From the NCBI GenBank assembly GCA_904501955.1, contig CAJGCY010000035.1, forward strand, positions 1 through 19,955: 19,955 nucleotides of DNA, given 5' to 3'. Both the position numbers and the translations under genes were made by a program. The notes beneath the pieces were generated by a model. The model was not told where the DNA came from, did no database searches, and saw only the letters and a list, made by a program, of their open reading frames with translations. Origin of the DNA: an uncultured Akkermansia sp. GTDB lineage: Bacteria; Verrucomicrobiota; Verrucomicrobiia; Verrucomicrobiales; Akkermansiaceae. How positions within the stretch are numbered: position 1 is the stretch's first letter; the number at the start of each line of letters is the position of its first letter. This document shows positions 13,176 through 19,955 of this stretch, piece after piece.

Positions 13176-15353
13176 ATGGCAGAGCAGAGTGAGAGAGTCC
13201 TGTTTGAGAATGCAGCCTACCGCCTGACGGCGAGCGGGCTGCAGCAGGCAGGGCTTACCGCGGAGCTGGAGGGCACGGAGGCGCTGCGCATCACCCGCGA
13301 GGGCGGCGCCACCCGCACCGTGAGCATTCCCGCCCCGCCCGCAGGCTGCACAGGCATGCGCAGCAGCATCCCTCTGCTCACCGCCATGTACAACCTCGCC
13401 ATCCATGAGCTGCGCGCCAATATGCACGAGGGCGGGCTCATGCTGGCAGGGGCAAACTGGTCCACCGTCTGGACCCGCGACATCGCGTACGCCGCCGCCC
13501 TCGGCGCCGTCATTGCCGAGCCTGCCGCCGTGCAGGCCAGCCTCAAATCCCGCGTGCAGGGCGGCATCATCATGCAAGACACCGGCACCGGCGGCGGCTG
13601 GCCCATCTCCACAGACCGCGTGGTGTGGGCACTGGGTGCGCGCAACCTGTACAACATCACGGGCGACCGCGAGTGGCTGAGCTTCTGCACAGAGGTGCTC
13701 ACCGCCACGCTGGAGCAAGACGCCGCCCTGTTCTCCGCCCGCGGCACCACCCTGTACCCGGGTGAAACCAGCTTCATCGACTGGCGCGAGCAGAGCTACC
13801 CGCAGTGGATGAGCATGGCCGACATAGGCGACTCCTACGCGCTGGGCACCAACACCCTGCACTACATCGCCCACGTCATCACCGCCAAGCTCCTGCGCGA
13901 GCAGGGTAACGATGCCGAGGCGGAAACATACGCCACCCGCGCCGCCACCCTCGGCAAAGCCATACAAGACGCCTTCTGGAGCCGCGCCCACATGCACTAC
14001 AGCATGTACCGCACGGCGGATGGCTGCATGTCTGAGCGAGTGGACTCACTGGCCACCGCCCTCACCGTGCTCTGCGGTCTCGCCGGTGAGCACAGCGCCC
14101 GCGCCCTCAACGCCATACCGCGCTCCCCCTGGGGCACGCCGGTGTTCTCCCCCTACAAGTCGGACACCCCCTCCTGCTACCACAACCGCGCCGTATGGCC
14201 CTTCCAAGAGGCTTACGTCCTGCTTGCCCATGCGGAAATGCAGGACACCGCAGGCGCCGCCTTCTCCATGGCTTCCATCCTGCGTGCAGCCATGGCATTC
14301 GGCACGAACAAAGAGAACTTCCGCGCCGACACCGGCGAGGCGGAGGGCACCCTCCTCAACTCCGACCGCCAGCTGTGGAGCGTGAGCGGCATGCTCGGCC
14401 TCTTCTACCTCGGCCTCTTCGGCATCCGCTTCGAGGGCAAGAACCTCGTCTTCTCCCCCTGCGTGCCGAAAAGCTTTGCCGGCAGCCACTGGCTCACCAA
14501 GCTGCGCATCCGCGGCATGGAGCTCAACGTCCACATCAACGGCTACGGCACGGAAATCTGCTCCGTCATCATCAACGGCAAGGCGGCCTCCCCCATCATC
14601 CCGCTGGACACCACCGGCCGCCTGCAAATTGAGATTGAGCTCATCCCCCAAGATGAGGAGGAACCTACCGCCGACTTCCCCGCCGCGCATGAGGACCTGC
14701 CCGAGCCGCAGTGGGATGCCCCCACCCCCAAGCGCCTCCGCTGGCACCCCGTGCCCGGTGCAAGCGCCTACTACATCTACGCCAACGGCACCGCCATCGG
14801 CACCACACCGGATTGCTCCTACACCCCGCCGCAGAACGCCAACCTCTGCAACGTGTACCGCGTCCAAGCCGTGGCGGACCACGCCACCTCCTCCCTCAGC
14901 CAACCTTTTGAATGCCCCCTGCCCGGGGCACGCCAAGCCCTGCAGCCCACCCGCATCGGGGAGGAGACTGAGTACACCGTAGAGCACGGCCGCGCCTGGC
15001 TGGACACCCGCCCCTGCACCTCGCGCTTGGCGTACGAGCAGCTCACCCTTGCCCCCGGCACCTACACCGTGCAGGTAGAGTACTGCAACGCCACCGCTTC
15101 ACGCCGTGATGGCGACACCTGCGCCCTCCGCGAGCTGCTGGTGGATGGCACCCCCACCGCCATCATCCCCCTGCCCCACAACACGGAGCAAGACCACTGG
15201 GAGGACTACTCCCTCACCGCCCCCATCACCCTGCACCTCACCGCAGGCGTGCACCGCTTCTCCCTGCGCTACAACCCCTCCACCTGCACCAACTCCAACG
15301 GCAAGCTCAACCAGTGCATGGTGAAGGCGCTTATCATCACCCGTAAGGATTGA
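13176..15353 (+). CDS. Six-hairpin (alpha/alpha)6 glycosidase with C-terminal carbohydrate-binding-like domain
   Basis: 725 residues. The catalytic barrel spans about 60-490 and resembles MGH1-like/GH63-type six-hairpin glycosidases: NWSTVWTRDIAYA (Asp102 a candidate acid), GGGWPISTDRVVWALGA, PGETSFIDWREQSYPQW, HNRAVWPFQEA and FRADTGEAEGTLLNSDRQLW (Glu388 a candidate base). A fibronectin-III-like stretch follows (about 515-580), then a beta-sandwich at about 600-722 of CBM6/35 style. There is no signal peptide at the ATG at 13176 and no room for an upstream extension past the purB stop, so it appears cytoplasmic. That is unusual for an enzyme with a binding module. Catalytic residues and substrate are inferred; it could act on an imported oligosaccharide or an internal glycan. 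It lies 18 bp after purB. Confidence 0.8.
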   Translation: MAEQSERVLFENAAYRLTASGLQQAGLTAELEGTEALRITREGGATRTVSIPAPPAGCTGMRSSIPLLTAMYNLAIHELRANMHEGGLMLAGANWSTVWTRDIAYAAALGAVIAEPAAVQASLKSRVQGGIIMQDTGTGGGWPISTDRVVWALGARNLYNITGDREWLSFCTEVLTATLEQDAALFSARGTTLYPGETSFIDWREQSYPQWMSMADIGDSYALGTNTLHYIAHVITAKLLREQGNDAEAETYATRAATLGKAIQDAFWSRAHMHYSMYRTADGCMSERVDSLATALTVLCGLAGEHSARALNAIPRSPWGTPVFSPYKSDTPSCYHNRAVWPFQEAYVLLAHAEMQDTAGAAFSMASILRAAMAFGTNKENFRADTGEAEGTLLNSDRQLWSVSGMLGLFYLGLFGIRFEGKNLVFSPCVPKSFAGSHWLTKLRIRGMELNVHINGYGTEICSVIINGKAASPIIPLDTTGRLQIEIELIPQDEEEPTADFPAAHEDLPEPQWDAPTPKRLRWHPVPGASAYYIYANGTAIGTTPDCSYTPPQNANLCNVYRVQAVADHATSSLSQPFECPLPGARQALQPTRIGEETEYTVEHGRAWLDTRPCTSRLAYEQLTLAPGTYTVQVEYCNATASRRDGDTCALRELLVDGTPTAIIPLPHNTEQDHWEDYSLTAPITLHLTAGVHRFSLRYNPSTCTNSNGKLNQCMVKALIITRKD

Positions 15354-15356
15354 TGA

Positions 15357-15830
15357 ATCGGAGTTTGAAGGGGAGTTTGCGAGCGTTAGCGCCTGCCTCG
15401 GCGTAGCTGCGCAGCAGCGAAGACGGGAGCCTAAATTTGAGCCCCGGAGGGGCGGTATAAAATAGCCCGGCGGTGGAGCCCCGCAAGGGGCGGAACCCCG
15501 GGAAAAGGCCACAAAAACAAATGCGAACCCCGGAGGGGTGGCATAAAGCGTGGCGCAAAAATGCCGCATTGTTTCAAAATGCCGCAAACAACAAAAACAC
15601 GCGCCCACCCCGGCTCGGAGCTTCGCTTCGCTCCGGTCCTCGCCATTATATGTCGGCCTACGCTGCGTCGCTTCGCTCCGTCGCTCCGGGCTCAATTTTC
15701 TTTTTTTATGCTACCCGGGGTTCCGCGGCTTCGCCGCTCCACCGCCGGGCTATTATATGGCGCCCCTCCGGGGCTCTGAATTCCGCTCGCCTACGGCTCG
15801 CAATCTATTCTTCAAATTCCGATTTATCGC
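15357..15830. repeat. Palindromic intergenic repeat, copy 2 (complete)
   Basis: This 559-bp gap between two genes is filled by one large imperfect palindrome. The left end AATCGGAGTTTGAAG (15357-15371) inverts as CTTCAAATTCCGATT (15810-15824). The GAGCCCCGGAGGGGC hairpin and AATAGCCCGGCGGTGGAGC block of the left arm (15439-15479) reappear inverted at 15736-15775. A unique centre of about 200 bp lies between, including GGAGCTTCGCTTCGCTCC-type small hairpins near 15617-15689. No transposase is encoded; the ORFs that can be drawn (for example around 15473-15865) are translations of the repeat. It looks like a non-autonomous mobile or structural element. Confidence 0.85.
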
Positions 15831-15872
15831 TCAGTGCAAGTACCGGCATCAACCATAAACTTTAACAGAGGC

Positions 15873-15904
15873 AATCGGAAATTGAAAGGCGGCATGCGAG
15901 CGCC
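15873..15904. repeat. Partial repeat terminus next to the Sel1 kinase
   Basis: AATCGGAAATTGAAAG (15873-15888), then GGCGGCATGCGAGCGCC, resembles the terminus plus inner TGCGAGCG segment of copy 3. It ends eight bases before the minus-strand stop codon at 15913, suggesting a second insertion or a decayed arm beside copy 2. Confidence 0.5.
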
Positions 15905-15912
15905 TTGGTGGC

Positions 15913-18009
15913 TCAGTGATTGGCATTGAGGGAATCGAGGGCATTTTGCGCCTCGGAATAGCCTTGGTCAGCCGCTTTGCGGATGAGGCTGAGGGCTTCT
16001 GAGTCATCCTTCGGCACGCCATCACCGCGATAATAGCAAATGCCTAAGCAGTATTGGGCGGGTGCGGAGCCGGCATCGGCAGCTTTGCGGTACCACTTCA
16101 CGGCTTCTTGCAGGTCTTTGCTCACGCCGTTGCCATGGTAGTAACACCAAGCCAAGTGACACTGCGCCATGGTCAAGCCCTGTTTGGCAGCCTTGTAGAA
16201 CCACTCAGCGGCTTCTTTTTCATCGCGGGAGATACCGTAGGCCTGTAGGTAACACAAGCCGATGCTATACTGGGCATCGGCCAGGCCTTGCTTGGCCGCT
16301 TCATGGAACCATTTCACGGCTTCCTGAGCATTTTCCGCAGTGCCGACGCCATTCTGATAGCAGTAGGCCAAGTTATACTGAGCCACGGCAATGCCTTGCT
16401 GAGCCGCTTTGCGGAACCACTCGGCGGCTTGGTCCACATCTTTGCTGACACCATAGCCCGCGGCATAGCAAGAGCCGAGGTTGTTCTGCGCGCCGGCATA
16501 GCCCTGCAGGGCAGCTTTGGTGTACCATTTCACGGCCTCGTAAGGGTCTTTCGACAGCTCTGCACCGGTGGCATACCGGCGGCCGAGGGCGGTTTGAGCG
16601 ACCGGGTGGCCGGCTTCCGCCGCTTCACGGAGGTATTGCAAGGCCTTGGTTTTGTCTTGCTGCACCCTGACGCCGTGCATCAGCAAGACACTGTAGGCAA
16701 ACTTGGCGGCGGCATCATTTCTTTCCGCCATTTCGCGCAGGGAGTGCAGCAGTTGCTTGCTTTGGGGTTTGGGGATGTGTTTTTTGGCAGGTAAAGCGGC
16801 TTTGGTATGGGCTTGAAGCAGCTGTTGAATAAACTCCGCACAGGCGGTTTCCTCGTCGCGGAGGGCGGCTTCCTCACCGGCACGGCGTGCATCGAGCTCG
16901 CGCTGCACGCGTTCCGCCTCTTCCAGGCGGAGCCGCATGGTTTCCGCCAGTGCTTGCTCCGCTTTGGCTTGCTCCGCCTTCACGGACTCGGCATAGGCGT
17001 ACACGCCATAGCCGGCACCACCCAGCAGCAGCGTAAGCGCGCCCGCCAGCAGCAGCCACTTGCCACTCTTGCCGGAGGAGGCGGCCTCATCCCACTCCGG
17101 CGGTAAGGTGTGCAGGGCCTCCATCCACCGGCGGGCATCGGGCCAGCGGTGTTTGTAGTTCACGGCCAGCGCGGTATCAATACTGCTCAGCAGGGCGGGG
17201 GAGAACCTACCGAGCAACTCCGGACGTGAGGCAAGCGGGCGGTAGGGGTCTACATCATACAAACGATCAAGCGCTTGGGGCGGACACTCACCGGTGATGA
17301 TGCGGTAACAGGTGGCACCGAGGGCATAAATATCCGTCCACGGTCCGCATGTACCGTGGGGGGAAATCTGCTCCGGCGGGGAGTATGCCGGGGTGCCTAC
17401 CATGGGGGCGGAGCGCTCCGTTTGCAGGGCGCGTGCGGTGCCGAATTCGATGAGGATGGGCGTGCCGTCCTCACGCAGCAAGATGTTACCGGGCTCCAAA
17501 TCACGGTGCAGCAGGTTATAACTGTGCAGATAATCCAGCGCGCTGAGCAGGGCAACGAGAATCGGCTGCAGCCAAGCCTCACTCACCGCAGCGGGGGGCA
17601 TCACCTTGTGCAGCTCTTTGCCGGGGATGTAGGGCATCACATAATAAGCCGTACCCAGTGCCTCGAAGACCCCATACACGCGCACGATGTTCGGGTGCTT
17701 CAGGCGAGAGAGCGTGCGCGCCTCATCCTCAAAGAGCCGCAGCGTGTGGTTGTAATTCTGCACGGCCCCCTCAACATCCAGTGGCTGAATTTGCTTGGTA
17801 GCATCATCACGCACAGCATAAAAGGCGGGCAGGTTTTCTTTAATAACTACCTGAGCATTCGTGCGTTGGTCAATCGCAAGGTAGGTGATACCGAAGCCAC
17901 CCAGCCCCAGCATACGGAGTAAGCGGTAGTGCCCCATCGTGATATTCTGCGGTAGGGCCATGCTCTTACTTGTTTGCCCGTGGGCGGTGTGCTGCGTGTT
18001 GCCGGTCAT
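15913..18009 (-). CDS. Membrane kinase-like protein with Sel1 repeats and degenerate active site (possible pseudokinase)
   Basis: 698 residues, a paralogue of the kinase at 516-2456. The kinase domain is at about 27-300 with the glycine loop GLGGFGITY (35-43), Lys57, Glu96 and the intact Asp170 of HRD. The loop reads HRDLEPGN (Glu172 for the usual Lys) and the DFG motif reads EFG (Glu188 for Asp). Codons were checked: GAG at 17496-17494 and GAA at 17448-17446. One membrane helix (about 317-337) is followed by a coiled coil (about 340-395) and about seven Sel1/TPR-like repeats (430-690), with motifs such as AVKWYTKAALQGYAGAQ. Activity may be lost or reduced, with a scaffold role possible. The ATG start at 18009 has a candidate promoter 28 bases upstream. 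It is divergent from an exported ankyrin gene. Confidence 0.9.
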   Translation of the reverse strand: MTGNTQHTAHGQTSKSMALPQNITMGHYRLLRMLGLGGFGITYLAIDQRTNAQVVIKENLPAFYAVRDDATKQIQPLDVEGAVQNYNHTLRLFEDEARTLSRLKHPNIVRVYGVFEALGTAYYVMPYIPGKELHKVMPPAAVSEAWLQPILVALLSALDYLHSYNLLHRDLEPGNILLREDGTPILIEFGTARALQTERSAPMVGTPAYSPPEQISPHGTCGPWTDIYALGATCYRIITGECPPQALDRLYDVDPYRPLASRPELLGRFSPALLSSIDTALAVNYKHRWPDARRWMEALHTLPPEWDEAASSGKSGKWLLLAGALTLLLGGAGYGVYAYAESVKAEQAKAEQALAETMRLRLEEAERVQRELDARRAGEEAALRDEETACAEFIQQLLQAHTKAALPAKKHIPKPQSKQLLHSLREMAERNDAAAKFAYSVLLMHGVRVQQDKTKALQYLREAAEAGHPVAQTALGRRYATGAELSKDPYEAVKWYTKAALQGYAGAQNNLGSCYAAGYGVSKDVDQAAEWFRKAAQQGIAVAQYNLAYCYQNGVGTAENAQEAVKWFHEAAKQGLADAQYSIGLCYLQAYGISRDEKEAAEWFYKAAKQGLTMAQCHLAWCYYHGNGVSKDLQEAVKWYRKAADAGSAPAQYCLGICYYRGDGVPKDDSEALSLIRKAADQGYSEAQNALDSLNANH

Positions 18010-18037
18010 GTTGCGCTGTGTTTGGGTGACGAGTATA

Positions 18038-18066
18038 TATATACTACTTCCGGGGCGCTTTGACCA
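18038..18066 (-). promoter_or_regulatory. Candidate promoter of the Sel1 kinase gene
   Basis: On the minus strand, TGGTCA (18061-18066), a 17-bp spacer and TATATA (18038-18043), within a palindromic TATATATATA run at 18034-18043. This would leave a leader of about 20 nt. Confidence 0.4.
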
Positions 18067-18106
18067 GCTTTTTCATCCCATCTCCGCAAGTTCTGCGGAA
18101 ATGAGT

Positions 18107-18135
18107 TTGACGAATCGGGCTCAAACTGCTATAAA
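18107..18135 (+). promoter_or_regulatory. Promoter of the exported ankyrin gene
   Basis: TTGACG (18107-18112), a 17-bp spacer and TATAAA (18130-18135), each one mismatch from consensus. Transcription from about 18142 gives a leader of about 66 nt that contains a CCGGC/GCCGG inverted repeat near the ATG and a GGAG nine bases upstream of it. This gene is therefore not leaderless. Confidence 0.65.
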
Positions 18136-18207
18136 CAAAGCATACTAACCGCAGGGTGCAAGTCAGGTGAGGGCAAAACACCGGCAGGGCACCCGGAGTT
18201 CGCCGGC

Positions 18208-18822
18208 ATGAAAAACGCACTTATCTCCTTTCTCTGTTTACTCGGTTCCGTAGCGCCCTTGGTAGCTGCGGCGGATGATTACCCCCTGCATACAGCCGTG
18301 CAGCAGGGCAAGCCCTCACGTGTGCGCGCGGAGTTGAGCTACTACCGCATCAATTCCCGTAATGCGGCGGACCTCACCCCGCTGATGGTGGCCGCCATGT
18401 ATGACCGCTCCACCTCCGCAGGCATTTTGATAGAGGCAGGCGCCTCGGTGAATGAACGCACCTCCGCCTATTCCACCACGGCACTCATGATGGCCGCCAT
18501 GAATGGCTACCATGAGGTGGTGGAGGTACTGCTGCGTGCCGGGGCGGATATCGACGCGCGCAACATATCCGGCTTCACGGCTCTCATGTTAGCCTCACAG
18601 AAAGGCCATGCCCATGTGGTGCGCCAGCTCTTGGATGCCGGGGCAGACGCCCGCTTGCTGGATGCCAGCAACCGCTCCGCCCTCACCCACGCTGCTAATG
18701 ATGAGGTGCGCTACATACTGGAGGCGGCCACCACCTCCTCCGGCTCGGCTGCCCACACCCCTGCCCCGGAGCTGCAAATCCCCGAATGCGAGCCGAATAA
18801 GCGTTTCCCCTTGGAATTCTGA
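18208..18822 (+). CDS. Exported ankyrin-repeat protein
   Basis: 204 residues with a Sec signal peptide (MKNALISFLCLLGSVAPLVA, cleavage near AAA at 20-22). About four ankyrin repeats fill the mature part: YPLHTAVQQGK, LTPLMVAAMYDRSTSAGILI, TTALMMAAMNGYHEVVEVLL, FTALMLASQKGHAHVVRQLL and a partial last unit ending RSALTHAANDEVRYIL. The C-terminal 35 residues are low in order and unrecognised. There is no lipobox cysteine in the expected position, so it is probably free in the periplasm or secreted. It is transcribed divergently from the Sel1 kinase, which makes a functional partnership with that receptor's external repeats plausible but unproven. It ends at a bidirectional terminator shared with rph. 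Confidence 0.87.
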   Translation: MKNALISFLCLLGSVAPLVAAADDYPLHTAVQQGKPSRVRAELSYYRINSRNAADLTPLMVAAMYDRSTSAGILIEAGASVNERTSAYSTTALMMAAMNGYHEVVEVLLRAGADIDARNISGFTALMLASQKGHAHVVRQLLDAGADARLLDASNRSALTHAANDEVRYILEAATTSSGSAAHTPAPELQIPECEPNKRFPLEF

Positions 18823-18835
18823 GCATACACTGCAC

Positions 18836-18883
18836 AAAAATGCCGCCCGCGGATGGTCACAGCCATGGCGCGAGCGGCGTTTT
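18836..18883. terminator. Bidirectional terminator between the ankyrin gene and rph
   Basis: GCCGC (18842-18846) and GCGGC (18874-18878) form the base of a long imperfect stem that continues through CGCG pairing and ATGG/CCAT. It is flanked by AAAAA (18836-18840) and TTTT (18880-18883), so both convergent transcripts get a hairpin followed by a U run. Confidence 0.75.
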
Positions 18884-18906
18884 GTTGCCTGTGGGCGTAT
18901 GAAGCC

Positions 18907-19689
18907 TCAGTTTTTGGTGAAGAAATCCTTCAGCGAGTTAAAATCCGCAGCGGTGGGTTGGTCCGCACGGGCGATGGCCTCTTTTTGCGCCTTGGTGATG
19001 GCGGCAATACCTTCAGAAGCGAGGGCGAGCATCTGGCCCATCTCCTCCGCGGTGAACACGGCTTCCTCGCCGCTGCCTTGCACCTCCACATACTGGCCAC
19101 CCTCCGTCATGACGATGTTCATGTCCACCTCCGCATCGCGGTCCTCCACATAGCAGAGGTCGAGCAGCGGGGTGCCTGCCAATTTACCCACGGACACGGC
19201 GCTGACCAGCTGGCGCATGGGGTTGGTGGTGATGAGCCCCTTGGCCATGATGCGGTTAAGGGCGATGGCGAGCGCCACGGCAGCACCGGTGATACTGGCG
19301 GTGCGGGTGCCACCATCCGCCTGCAGTACGTCGCAGTCCACCCATACGGTGCGAGCGCCCAGCGCCTCCAGGTCCATCACGGCGCGCAGAGAGCGGCCGA
19401 TGAGGCGCTGAATCTCCACGGAGCGGCCGTCTTGCTTACCGGCGGCACTGTCGCGCTTCTTGCGGTCCAAGGTAGAGTAAGGGAGCATGGCGTATTCAGC
19501 CGTCAGCCAACCGCCCTCCACCTTTTGCGCCTTCATCCAGCGCGGGACATCCTCTTCAATCGTTACGGAGCAAATCACACGCGTATTGCCGAAGCAGGAC
19601 AACACGGAGGCTGTGGCATGCGGGGCGACATCCAGCACGAAATCGAGCGGGCGCATCTCATTCAGCCCGCGGTTGTTTAAGCGTTCCAT
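18907..19689 (-). CDS. rph: Ribonuclease PH
   Basis: RNase PH trims 3' ends of tRNA precursors by phosphorolysis. The family motifs are clear: RPLDFVLDVAPHATASVL, GRSVEIQRLIGRSLRAVMD, WVDCDVLQADGGTRTASITGA and VEVQGSGEEAVF, in 261 residues, close to the usual length of about 240-260. I start at ATG 19689; an in-frame GTG at 19695 lies inside the promoter-to-start gap. A TAGAGT -10 box six bases before the ATG suggests a leaderless mRNA. It is convergent with the exported ankyrin gene and sits near repeat copy 3. Confidence 0.96.
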   Translation of the reverse strand: MERLNNRGLNEMRPLDFVLDVAPHATASVLSCFGNTRVICSVTIEEDVPRWMKAQKVEGGWLTAEYAMLPYSTLDRKKRDSAAGKQDGRSVEIQRLIGRSLRAVMDLEALGARTVWVDCDVLQADGGTRTASITGAAVALAIALNRIMAKGLITTNPMRQLVSAVSVGKLAGTPLLDLCYVEDRDAEVDMNIVMTEGGQYVEVQGSGEEAVFTAEEMGQMLALASEGIAAITKAQKEAIARADQPTAADFNSLKDFFTKN

Positions 19690-19695
19690 ACCCAC

Positions 19696-19724
19696 ACTCT
19701 ACCACACCCGCCCCGCACTGGCAA
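19696..19724 (-). promoter_or_regulatory. Promoter of rph
   Basis: On the minus strand, TTGCCA (19719-19724), a 17-bp spacer and TAGAGT (19696-19701), then six bases to the ATG at 19689. The same -10 sequence and the same six-base distance occur at rlpA. Confidence 0.6.
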
Positions 19725-19814
19725 CCTCCATTTGCGTAATGGATGGATTATTTGCCGCATTCCGCCACCCTTCATAACCGCGGATGCGGCAAGGCGCCGT
19801 TTCCGATTGCGGCT

Positions 19815-19955
19815 CGATAAATCGGAAGTTGAAGAGGCGTTTGTAGGATAATCTGCGAGCGCAAGCGAGCCGAATTCAGAGCCCCGGAGGGGCGCCATAC
19901 AATAGCCCGGCGGTGGAGCCCCGCAAGGGGCGGAACCCCGGGAAATGGCCACAAA
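19815..19955. repeat. Palindromic intergenic repeat, copy 3 (cut by window end)
   Basis: It starts with CGATAAATCGGAAGTTGAAG, continues with TGCGAGC, then GAATTCAGAGCCCCGGAGGG, and runs into the AATAGCCCGGCGGTGGAGCC block at 19902-19921 that also opens the window. An extra outer inverted pair, TTCCGATT (19801-19808) with AATCGGAA (19820-19827), overlaps its edge. No gene lies between here and rph. Confidence 0.8.

Noticed and set aside
11862..13997. 711-codon open frame on the minus strand across purB and the glycosidase
   Set aside because: It is antisense to two well-supported genes, spans their boundary, and its composition (His, Ala, Gly, Val rich) is what high G/C third positions give on the opposite strand.
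15431..15865. Several overlapping 70-200 codon ORFs in the palindromic repeat
   Set aside because: They are present in several frames on both strands of a repeat, have no promoter or start signals, and their peptides simply restate the repeat found elsewhere in the window.
17446..17496. Sequencing error or frameshift as the cause of the altered kinase residues
   Set aside because: The frame is intact through both sites, surrounding residues match the paralogue, and each change is a clean codon substitution. A base-call error at two separate sites cannot be fully excluded but is unlikely.

Overview
The window most resembles the chromosome of a high-GC gut-type Verrucomicrobiota, possibly Akkermansia-related. 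The pointers are kinases with the GxGGFGITYLA and VVIKENLP signatures, an adenylosuccinate lyase longer than the usual B. subtilis-type enzyme, solo ankyrin proteins and dense palindromic intergenic repeats. The taxonomic call is an inference from gene style; there is no rRNA or tRNA here, and no CRISPR array or recognisable transposase.

Layout. 1-453: right part of a large palindromic repeat. 516-2985 (-): ankyrin receptor kinase behind an RlpA-like lipoprotein. 3154-3636 (-): orphan protein resembling phage virion proteins. 3700-6285 (-): grpE-dnaJ-rsmE stress/ribosome operon behind a consensus promoter. 6438-7102 (-): an AT-richer island with a winged-helix remnant carrying a 12-bp tandem repeat and a small lipoprotein. 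7113-8657 (+): DedA membrane protein and an ankyrin lipoprotein. 8743-11533: a small membrane protein, a C39-like and an IdeS-like (C66) exported cysteine peptidase on the minus strand, with a short Cys-rich membrane ORF on the plus strand between the peptidases. 11733-15353 (+): purB and a six-hairpin glycosidase. 15357-15830: a complete copy of the palindromic repeat. 15913-18009 (-): a second receptor kinase with Sel1 repeats and two altered catalytic residues. 18208-18822 (+): an exported ankyrin protein. 18907-19689 (-): RNase PH. 19815-19955: a third, truncated repeat copy.

How the parts relate. Two paralogous membrane kinases carry repeat-type interaction domains predicted to lie outside the cytoplasm, and two exported ankyrin proteins sit nearby, one divergent from the degenerate kinase. 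Repeat-mediated contacts across the membrane are a reasonable but untested idea. GrpE, DnaJ, RsmE, PurB and RNase PH are housekeeping.

The strongest cross-cutting signal is in the promoters. For seven genes on both strands a sigma70-like -35/-10 pair sits so close to the ATG (5-8 nt between the -10 box and the start codon) that transcription should begin at or next to the start codon, which implies leaderless mRNAs. The other main points are the IdeS-like protease with all its expected active-site residues, the kinase with HRDLE and EFG instead of HRDLK and DFG, and the palindromic repeat family whose hairpins change sequence while keeping pairing.
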